DNA of 64,000 bases from Xanthomonas hydrangeae. Its GTDB lineage: Bacteria; Pseudomonadota; Gammaproteobacteria; Xanthomonadales; Xanthomonadaceae. The stretch covers positions 4,526,001-4,590,000 of the forward strand of contig LR990730.1 of assembly GCA_905142475.1 (NCBI GenBank). The letters run 5' to 3'. Both the position numbers and the translations under genes were made by a program. The notes under the pieces are model-generated. The model ran no database searches. It was not told the origin of the DNA and saw nothing but the letters and a program-made list of their open reading frames with translations. Of the stretch, positions 57,578 to 64,000 are shown piece after piece. Position 1 is the first letter of the stretch. Each line of letters starts with the position of its first letter.

Positions 57578-58761
57578 CATCTTCGGGCAGCGTTCCGCTG
57601 GCAAGCACGCGCACCCTCGGCGGTACCCGGCGCGGATTCGATTACCTGATCATCGGTGCGGGATTTGCCGGCAGCGTACTGGCCGAGCGCCTGGCCGCAG
57701 GCCTGGGCAAGCGCGTACTGGTGGTGGACCGCCGCCCGCATATCGGCGGTAACGCCTATGACTTCCACGATGATGCCGGTGTGCTGATCCATCGCTACGG
57801 CCCGCACATCTTCCACACCAATGCGCAGCGCATCGTGGATTATCTGTCCAACTTCACCCAGTGGCGGCCGTACGCGCATCGTGTGCTGGCGCAGGTAGGC
57901 GAGCAGCAGGTGCCGATCCCGATCAACATGACCACCTTGAACCGGCTCTACGGTTTGCAGCTGGCAACCGAACAAGACGCCGCTGCATTTCTGGCCAGCC
58001 GCGCCGAACCGGTGGCCGATATCCAGACCAGCGAAGACGTGGTGATCAACCAGGTGGGCCGTGAATTGTACGAGACCTTCTTCCGCGGCTACACGCGCAA
58101 GCAATGGGGTCTGGATCCATCGCAGCTCGACAAGTCGGTGACCTCGCGCGTGCCCACCCGCACCAATGACGACGACCGTTACTTCACCGACACCTTCCAG
58201 CAGATGCCGCTGCACGGCTACACCCGCATGTTCGAACGCATGCTCGATCACCCCAACATCAAGGTGATGCTCAATACCGACTACCGCGAGATCCGCGACG
58301 AGCTGGACTACGACCAACTGGTCTACAGCGGGCCGGTGGACGAATACTTCGACTATTGCTACGGCAAGCTGCCGTATCGCTCGCTCAAGTTCGAACACAG
58401 CACCGTGGATCAGGAACACTTTCAGGCGGTGGCCACGGTCAACTACCCGGCCGAAGGTGTGGCCTACACACGCATCACCGAGTACAAGCATCTGACCGGC
58501 CAGCAACATCCCAAGACCAGCCTCACCCACGAGTACCCATCGGCCGACGGCGACCCGTATTATCCGATTCCACGTGCGGAGAATGCCGCGCTGTACCGGC
58601 GCTACGAGCGTCTGGCGGCCGAGACACCCAATGTCACCTTCCTTGGGCGGCTGGGCACCTACAAGTACTACAACATGGATCAAGTGGTCGGCCAGGCATT
58701 GACCTTGTTCAAGCGCATCGAAGAGGCAGAACACCAGCGTCACGCCGAACCGGCTGTCTGA
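57574..58761 (+). CDS. glf: UDP-galactopyranose mutase
   Basis: Flavoenzyme converting UDP-galactopyranose to UDP-galactofuranose. It has GAGFAGSVLAERLA for FAD, the mutase signature DRRPHIGGNAYDFHDDAGVLIHRYGPHIFHTN, FFRGYTRKQWGLDPSQL, and the active-site Arg/Tyr region FDYCYGKLPYRSLKFEH. Length 395 aa is normal. The ATG at 57574 overlaps the glycosyltransferase stop; a GTG at 57565 is also in frame. With galE it supplies the sugar for a galactofuranose glycan. Confidence 0.95.
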   Translation: MTSSGSVPLASTRTLGGTRRGFDYLIIGAGFAGSVLAERLAAGLGKRVLVVDRRPHIGGNAYDFHDDAGVLIHRYGPHIFHTNAQRIVDYLSNFTQWRPYAHRVLAQVGEQQVPIPINMTTLNRLYGLQLATEQDAAAFLASRAEPVADIQTSEDVVINQVGRELYETFFRGYTRKQWGLDPSQLDKSVTSRVPTRTNDDDRYFTDTFQQMPLHGYTRMFERMLDHPNIKVMLNTDYREIRDELDYDQLVYSGPVDEYFDYCYGKLPYRSLKFEHSTVDQEHFQAVATVNYPAEGVAYTRITEYKHLTGQQHPKTSLTHEYPSADGDPYYPIPRAENAALYRRYERLAAETPNVTFLGRLGTYKYYNMDQVVGQALTLFKRIEEAEHQRHAEPAV

Positions 58762-58853
58762 TCGGCAACACCCCGGCCCACCGCGCTCGCGCTGCGGGGC
58801 AGTCATCGATGGTCGGTTGCCAGCGTGCAATCGATCGTGCAGCAGGATGTCAA

Positions 58854-60005
58854 ATGCATACCCCCACAGTGTTCGACAGTTTTTTCATGGCGGGGTTCGA
58901 GTGTTCGACCCATCGCCGCCGCGATGGCCGCCGGCTGGATCTGATCGCCGGCACCAAGCACGACCGCTGGGCCGCCAACGATTACCGCGCCGTCTCGGCG
59001 CACGGCTTGCGTACTGTGCGCGACGGCGTGCGCTGGCACCTGATCGAACAACGCCCCGGCCATTACGATTGGTCCAGCTTTCTGCCGATGCTGCATGCGG
59101 CCAATGCTGCCGGCACCCAGGTGATCTGGGATCTGTGCCATTACGGCTGGCCGGACGATGTGGATATCTGGGCGCCGCACTTTGTCGATCGCTTTGCGCG
59201 CTTTGCCGCTGCGGCGGCGCAATGCGTCAAGAACGAAACCGACGCGGTGCCATTCTATGCGCCGGTCAACGAGATCTCGTTCTGGGCCTGGAACGGCGGC
59301 GACCACTCAGGCATGTATCCAAAGGCACGCGGACGCGGCTTCGAGCTCAAGCATCAGCTGGTACGCGCCACCATCGCCGCGATCGATGCGATACGCCAGG
59401 TGGAACCGCGCGCGCGCTTCGTGCAGGTGGACCCGACCATCCATGTGATCCCCTCCAACGACCGCCCCGGCCCGCGCCGCGAAGCCGAACGCCTGCGGCT
59501 GGCCCAGTTCGAAGCCTGGGACATGATCTGCGGCAAGCAATGGCCCGGATTGGGCGGCACACCTCAGCATCTGGACATCATCGGCCTCAACTACTACGCA
59601 GACAATCAGTGGTATCTGGGCGGCACACCGATCCTGCGCAGCTCAACGGATTACCGCCCGTTTTCGGCCATCATCGACGAGTTCTGGCAGCGCTATCGGC
59701 GCCCGATGTTCATCTCCGAAACCGGCACCGAAGCCGACAAACGCGGCCCCTGGCTTGACCATGTCGGCAGCGAAGTGGCACTGGCGATGCAGCAAGGCGT
59801 GCCGATGGAAGGCATCTGCCTCTACCCGGTGCTGGACTATCCGGGCTGGGACAACTACCGCCATTGCCCCACCGGCCTGTTCGGTTATGCCGATGAGCAG
59901 GGCGAACGCCCGTTGCATGCCGGGCTGGCCAGACAGCTGCGTCGCGAACACGAACGCTTTGGCCTGCAAGCGCCGCAGCTTGCACTGGCCGACATCGACA
60001 CGTGA
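58854..60005 (+). CDS. Glycoside hydrolase, clan GH-A (beta-glycosidase-like)
   Basis: A 383-aa TIM-barrel protein: GLRTVRDGVRWHLIEQRPGHYDWSSF, QVIWDLCHYGWPDDVD, the acid/base motif in PVNEISFWAW, LNYYADNQWYLGG, and the nucleophile Glu in FISETGTEADKR. This is the GH1-like arrangement, shorter than classic GH1 enzymes. No signal peptide, so cytoplasmic unless exported otherwise. It may trim or edit the glycan built by the operon. It overlaps the exporter start (GTGA). Confidence 0.85.
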   Translation: MHTPTVFDSFFMAGFECSTHRRRDGRRLDLIAGTKHDRWAANDYRAVSAHGLRTVRDGVRWHLIEQRPGHYDWSSFLPMLHAANAAGTQVIWDLCHYGWPDDVDIWAPHFVDRFARFAAAAAQCVKNETDAVPFYAPVNEISFWAWNGGDHSGMYPKARGRGFELKHQLVRATIAAIDAIRQVEPRARFVQVDPTIHVIPSNDRPGPRREAERLRLAQFEAWDMICGKQWPGLGGTPQHLDIIGLNYYADNQWYLGGTPILRSSTDYRPFSAIIDEFWQRYRRPMFISETGTEADKRGPWLDHVGSEVALAMQQGVPMEGICLYPVLDYPGWDNYRHCPTGLFGYADEQGERPLHAGLARQLRREHERFGLQAPQLALADIDT

Positions 60006-61783
60006 CAACGCCCACTGCCCAGCCGGAATTATTGCCGGACACGCCGGCACGCTTTCTGTGGCATTACGTTCGCCAACGGCCCTGGCATTTCAGTGGGTTG
60101 TTGTTGTTGATCATCGGCGCCGCCGGCTGCGCGGTGTCGGTGCAGTACGGCATGAAGGTGTTGGTCGATGCGATGGCCACCGATCAACGCAACCAGGCCA
60201 ATGTGTGGTTGCCGCTGGGCGTGTTCATCGGCCTGATTGCGGTGGAAAACCTGCTGTGGCGCCTGGGCGGCTGGTTGGGCTGCAGCACCGTTGTTGCCAG
60301 CGTGGTGGATATCCGGGTGGATCTGTTCCGCCATCTCACAGGACACCCGATGCGCTATTTCAGCGAGCATTTCGCCGGTGCGCTGGGCAATCGCATCACC
60401 GCGCTCGGCAGTGCGGCCGGGCAGATCTACGGCGGGCTGGCGTGGAAGATCGTGCCGCCGATCGTGGATTTCATCGGTGCCATCGTGTTGTTGCTGACGG
60501 TGGACTGGCGCATGGCCGCCACCCTGGTCGGCTTCATCGGCATTGTGGCGGCCATCATCACCAGCTTCGGCATCCGCGGCCGCGCCAAGCATCAGCGCTT
60601 TGCCGCGCAGGCCGCACGCGTGGGCGGCGAGTTGGTGGATGCGGTGTCGAATGTATGGACGATCAAGGCATTTGCCGCGCGCGATCGCGAAAGCGCACGG
60701 CTGGCAGAACAGATCGGCTATGAAGCGGTCGCGCACCGGCGCAGCTGGATGTATGTGGAAAAGGCCCGGGTCATCCATGACATCTGTCTGTCGTTGATGG
60801 CCGGCGGCATGTTGATCTGGGCGATCGGCATGTGGCGTGCCGGGGCGGTGAGCGCAGGCGATGTGGTGCTGGTCAGCGCGCTGACGTTTCGCATCCTGCA
60901 TGGCTCGCGCGACCTGGCGCTGACGCTGGTGGATACCACGCAGCAACTCGGCGCGATCGCCGATACCTTGCAGATCATCCTGCAGCCGCATGCATTGGTG
61001 GATGCGGCTGCGCCATTGACGCTGGCCGAAGGCGATGTGCGCTTCGAACATGTGCACTTTGCCTATCCCGATCGCCCGGCGGTGCTGCACGACTTGAATC
61101 TGCATATTCCATCAGGCCAGAAGGTCGGCATCGTCGGTCCATCCGGCGCCGGCAAATCGACCTTGATTGCATTGATCCAGCGGCTGGACGATGTGGAATC
61201 CGGGCGCGTGCTGATCGACGGCCAGGACATCCGCAGTGTCAGCCAGGACAGCCTGCGCGAAAAGATCGCAGTGGTGCCGCAGGAAACCGCGCTGTTCAAC
61301 CGCAGCATTGCCGACAATATTCGCTACGGGCGGCCGGACGGCAGCGATGCAGATGTGCAGGACGCCGCGCGGCATGCCTTCTGCGATGGATTCATCCGGC
61401 AACTGCCGCAAGGCTACGACACCCAGGTTGGCGAGCGCGGGGTGATGTTGTCCGGTGGTCAGCGGCAGCGGCTGGGCATCGCGAGTGCGTTTCTCAAGGA
61501 CGCACCGATCCTGATCCTGGACGAAGCCACCTCGGCACTGGACAGCGAATCGGAGGCGGAAATTCAGGCCGCGCTGGATCATCTGATGCGCGACCGCACC
61601 GTGCTGGCGGTAGCCCATCGCCTGTCCACGGTGATCGGCTTCGATCGCATCGTGGTGCTGCAGGAAGGCCGCGTGGTCGAAGACGGCAATCCTGCACAGC
61701 TGCGCGGGCATGGCGGCGTCTTCGACGGGTTGTGGCAGCGGCAGGCGGCCGGATTCGAGCAGGCAGCGCCTGACGAGAGGTAA
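60002..61783 (+). CDS. ABC exporter, fused permease and ATPase
   Basis: A 593-aa half-transporter starting at a GTG that overlaps the previous stop. Six N-terminal helices occupy residues 25-320 (FSGLLLLIIGAAGCAVSVQYGMKVLVDAM first). The nucleotide-binding domain has Walker A GPSGAGKST, Q-loop VVPQETALFNR, signature LSGGQRQR, Walker B ILILDEATSALD and switch His in AHRLST. It functions as a dimer, like MsbA. Context suggests export of a glycan or glycolipid made by the upstream genes. Confidence 0.93.
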   Translation: MTTPTAQPELLPDTPARFLWHYVRQRPWHFSGLLLLIIGAAGCAVSVQYGMKVLVDAMATDQRNQANVWLPLGVFIGLIAVENLLWRLGGWLGCSTVVASVVDIRVDLFRHLTGHPMRYFSEHFAGALGNRITALGSAAGQIYGGLAWKIVPPIVDFIGAIVLLLTVDWRMAATLVGFIGIVAAIITSFGIRGRAKHQRFAAQAARVGGELVDAVSNVWTIKAFAARDRESARLAEQIGYEAVAHRRSWMYVEKARVIHDICLSLMAGGMLIWAIGMWRAGAVSAGDVVLVSALTFRILHGSRDLALTLVDTTQQLGAIADTLQIILQPHALVDAAAPLTLAEGDVRFEHVHFAYPDRPAVLHDLNLHIPSGQKVGIVGPSGAGKSTLIALIQRLDDVESGRVLIDGQDIRSVSQDSLREKIAVVPQETALFNRSIADNIRYGRPDGSDADVQDAARHAFCDGFIRQLPQGYDTQVGERGVMLSGGQRQRLGIASAFLKDAPILILDEATSALDSESEAEIQAALDHLMRDRTVLAVAHRLSTVIGFDRIVVLQEGRVVEDGNPAQLRGHGGVFDGLWQRQAAGFEQAAPDER

Positions 61784-61801
61784 GCATGATGCGGCCTGCG
61801 T

Positions 61802-61904
61802 GCGGTGCCGCATCCGGTGTCGGGACACGCCGTGAATCCGTCCGTGGAGGCTCAGTGGCGGCATCCATGCCGCCACATGGTCCCGCCCCCGGATACGACA
61901 CCGC
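61802..61904 (-). repeat. Dispersed palindromic repeat, type B variant
   Basis: GCGGTGCCGCATCCGGTGTC and CCGGATACGACACCGC arms around CCGTGAATCCGTCCGTGGAG and TGGCGGCATCCATGCCGCCA. The inner part is almost identical to the copy at 52997. Confidence 0.8.
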
Positions 61905-61976
61905 GCTTCCACCTTTCGCGACTGCGGATCGGCAGGCAGTACCGTTGCTCTTTCTGCAGCACCGACACCCTCCGAA

Positions 61977-62083
61977 GGTGCTTGCACGCGTGCCGGCGTG
62001 GGACCTTACGCGGCATGGATGCCGCGTAAGAGCCTACATGGACGTACTTGCGGCGTGTCCCGCGCCGGTGCGCGTGCAAGCGC
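61977..62083 (+). repeat. Dispersed palindromic repeat, type A variant
   Basis: GGTGCTTGCACGCGTGCCGG to GGTGCGCGTGCAAGCGCC with inner TTACGCGGCATGGATGCCGC. The IS110-type site here reads GAGCCTACATGG, one mismatch from the target. Confidence 0.8.
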
Positions 62084-62228
62084 CCGCAGCAGACCGAAGC
62101 CTTCGCGCAGAACCGGCAGGCGTCGTGCGCGGCGATAGTCAATTCGCGAGGTTGCATCCACCCTTTACGGCTGCTGATAGGCAAGCAACACCTTCGCTTT
62201 ATTCTGCAGCCACCGACAAAACCTGAAA

Positions 62229-62334
62229 GGTGCTTGCACGCGTGCCGGCGTGGGATCTTACGCGGCATGGATGCCGCGTAAGAGCCTACACGGACGTGCT
62301 TGCGGCGTGTCCCACGCCGGTACGCGTGCAAGCG
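62229..62334 (+). repeat. Dispersed palindromic repeat, type A variant
   Basis: GGTGCTTGCACGCGTGCCGG to GTACGCGTGCAAGCGCC. It keeps an exact GTAAGAGCCTACACGG (62278-62293). Both type-A copies are followed by GCAGCAGACCGAAGCCTTCG, so this stretch is a duplicated block. A degenerate type-B remnant follows to about 62475. Confidence 0.8.
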
Positions 62335-62533
62335 CCTGCAGCAGACCGAAGCCTTCGCACAAAACCGGCAGGCATCGTGCAATCCGATAGTCGATGCGTA
62401 GTGCCACATCCAGTGTCGGAACACGCCATGCATCCACCCAAGACTGCTACGTACCGGCATCCATGACACCGCAGAGCCAATCAAGCGATGATGACATCGC
62501 ACTTTCCAAGCTGCTCATCTTCGAACGGGTACC

Positions 62534-62575
62534 AAAAAAACAACTGCGCCCATTTGACGATGAGCGCAGTCGTTT
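62534..62575 (-). terminator. Intrinsic terminator of the DUF4142 gene
   Basis: On the minus strand, ACTGCGC pairs with GCGCAGT across a 14-base loop, then TTGTTTTTTT. It lies 55 bp past the stop at 62630. The plus strand also has T residues after the stem, so it may be bidirectional. Confidence 0.75.
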
Positions 62576-62629
62576 TGTTGGCCGCTAGCATTCATTTTGT
62601 TGGCCGCTACAAGAGCGACCAGCAATCGA

Positions 62630-63280
62630 TCAATGCGCTTGGGTCGACTTGGTGCGCAGCGCCTTGGCATGCTCGAGATGCTGGGCAATGGTTTCGCGGG
62701 CACGCTGCAGTTCCTTGCCCAGATCGCTCGACCCCGGCTCGCTGCTCAATTGCGTATCCAGCAGTGCCAGCGCCTGCTCGTGGCTGGTCACGCTGGCCTG
62801 CAGGTACTGCGTTTCGAATTCCTTGCCGTTCAACCCGTCCAGGCGCTTGCGGGTACCGTCCGCGCGTGCGGACGCGGCCTGCGCCAGGGTGCCATTGCGG
62901 TCCGGCGCAAAACGGCTGAGGTCGGTCAACGCGGCGCTGTGGGCTTCATCCATCTTGCGCGCGAACTGCAGCGATTCGCCGCCGATGCCCTTCACCACAG
63001 CCAGTTGCGCCAGCGTGCGCTCCTGCTCGTTGAAGAAGACCAGTGCACCCAATGCCTGCTTGCGGTCGGTGGAAATGTTGGCATCGGTGCGTAGTGGGTC
63101 GCCATGCGGTGGCGTTGCACTCTTGGCGGCAGGTCCGGTCAACGTGGTCTGTTGAATGTCGCGGTCGCGGTCGCTGCCGGTGTCGCTGGTCGCATCGGTC
63201 GATTGGCCCTGACGACGCTGCCACGCCTTGTATGCCACATAGCCCACGGCACCGGCGGTTACCATCTTGAAAATTCCCAT
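62630..63280 (-). CDS. DUF4142 domain protein
   Basis: A 216-aa protein. The start MGIFKMVTAGAVGYVAYKAWQRR has one short hydrophobic helix that could anchor it. A Thr/Asp-rich linker follows, then a ferritin-like helical domain: NEQERTLAQLAVVKGIGGESLQFARKMDEAHSAALTDLSRFA, and SHEQALALLDTQL. DUF4142 proteins are envelope or stress associated; no enzyme activity is known to me. The ATG at 63280 follows a clear AGGAGGCAGTA ribosome site. Confidence 0.85.
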   Translation of the reverse strand: MGIFKMVTAGAVGYVAYKAWQRRQGQSTDATSDTGSDRDRDIQQTTLTGPAAKSATPPHGDPLRTDANISTDRKQALGALVFFNEQERTLAQLAVVKGIGGESLQFARKMDEAHSAALTDLSRFAPDRNGTLAQAASARADGTRKRLDGLNGKEFETQYLQASVTSHEQALALLDTQLSSEPGSSDLGKELQRARETIAQHLEHAKALRTKSTQAH

Positions 63281-63541
63281 TACTGCCTCCTGAGTGATCG
63301 TTGCTTGGCGATCATTGATTGTCGGGTTCGCATCGCGATGTGTGGTAATGACTGCAAGCGATTTGACGAGTGATCCCAGGGTGCGAGTGCGAGGGTTATC
63401 CAGACGTGACTTGCGCATCAACGCGGCGTCGCCAATGGGACGCGTCCACACCATGCGCACGCTGCGTGCTGATGGGCTTAACGATGCTGCACGAACACTG
63501 CATGGGTTGCCGCGCATCGACGGCCTTTTCGGGAGATCTCA

Positions 63542-64000
63542 ATGCTTGCCCTCAACTATCACGGATCACGCGACGTACGGGTTGAAACCGTGCCGGATCC
63601 GGTTCTTGTAGAACGCGACGATCTGATCCTGCGCGTCACCGCAACGGCCATCTGCGGCTCGGACCTGCATCTGTATCGCGGCAAGATTCCCGATCTGCGC
63701 CATGGCGACATTCTCGGCCATGAATTCATGGGCATCGTCGAAGACGTTGGCCCCGATGTCACTGCAGTCAAACCCGGCGACCGCGTGGTGATTCCGTTCG
63801 TGGTCGCCTGCGGGCGCTGCTTCCATTGCGTGCTGCAGGAATTTTCCGCGTGCGAAACCACCAACACCGGCAAGGGCGCGGCATTGAATCACAAGGACAT
63901 GCGCCCACCGGCGGCCTTGTTCGGCTTCAGTCATCTCTACGGTGGTCTGTCGGGCGGGCAGGCCGAATACGTGCGCGTGCCCAAGGCCAATGTCGGACCG
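63542..64000 (+). CDS. Zinc-dependent alcohol dehydrogenase, 3' end beyond window
   Basis: The first 153 codons of a medium-chain dehydrogenase. Catalytic zinc ligands Cys38 (AICGSDLH) and His and Glu in LGHEFMG are visible. The structural-zinc loop starts at [18 protein letters not shown], with four Cys. The NAD domain is outside the window. Formaldehyde dehydrogenase-like and threonine dehydrogenase-like enzymes share these features, so the substrate is open. It has a GGGAG ribosome site and lies divergent from the DUF4142 gene. Confidence 0.9.
   Translation, partial: MLALNYHGSRDVRVETVPDPVLVERDDLILRVTATAICGSDLHLYRGKIPDLRHGDILGHEFMGIVEDVGPDVTAVKPGDRVVIPFVVACGRCFHCVLQEFSACETTNTGKGAALNHKDMRPPAALFGFSHLYGGLSGGQAEYVRVPKANVGP

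Overview
The window is high-GC gammaproteobacterial chromosome, most likely Xanthomonas or a very close relative. The evidence is gene content and order (divergent lrp / dadA-alr, motAB behind a FliA-type promoter, a DUF4130-UdgX fusion beside its radical SAM partner, a galE-glf-exporter operon), very high GC in third codon positions, and several intergenic repeat families typical of that genus. The species cannot be fixed from the sequence alone. No tRNA, rRNA, CRISPR array or replication origin was seen.

Layout. 1-9.6 kb: D-alanine catabolism, a methionine sulfoxide reductase, the flagellar stator and small conserved proteins. 9.65-10.6 kb: a 97-bp tandem array joined to dispersed palindromic repeats. 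10.7-14.3 kb: an ABC-2 transporter and a Na+/H+ antiporter. 14.6-27.3 kb: exported proteins, a candidate structured RNA, a uracil-DNA-binding/radical SAM pair, redox enzymes with a LysR regulator, a GT2 glycosyltransferase and an M13 peptidase. 27.4-36.5 kb: an island with visibly lower GC and overlapping genes, read as a lipid-linked sugar glycosylation system (sugar aminotransferase, acyltransferase, methyltransferase, membrane GT2, small flippase, large multi-pass proteins). 36.7-44.6 kb: an MpaB-like oxygenase, an APC permease, a LytS/LytTR two-component pair and a Tat-exported FAD oxidoreductase broken by a nonsense codon. A 64-codon gene at 44.7-45.0 kb is split by a 143-bp MITE-like element. 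45.3-53 kb: stress proteins (YciE-type ferritin-like, manganese catalase, general-stress SDR, DUF6766) and a sigma-54 response regulator with an overlapping mini-protein. 53.3-54.5 kb: an intact IS110-family element. 55.2-61.8 kb: a five-gene operon for galactofuranose-containing glycan. 61.8-62.6 kb: more repeats. 62.6-64 kb: a DUF4142 protein and a truncated zinc alcohol dehydrogenase.

The most notable system is the IS110 element. Its left non-coding end can be folded by hand into two internal loops. The first carries guides that match both flanks of the actual insertion site; the second carries guides that match the element's own two ends. This is the layout of a bridge RNA. The target is the centre of a dispersed palindromic repeat, and other copies of that repeat in the window still carry an empty site.

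All readings are by eye. Protein family names come from motif recognition, not database searches.
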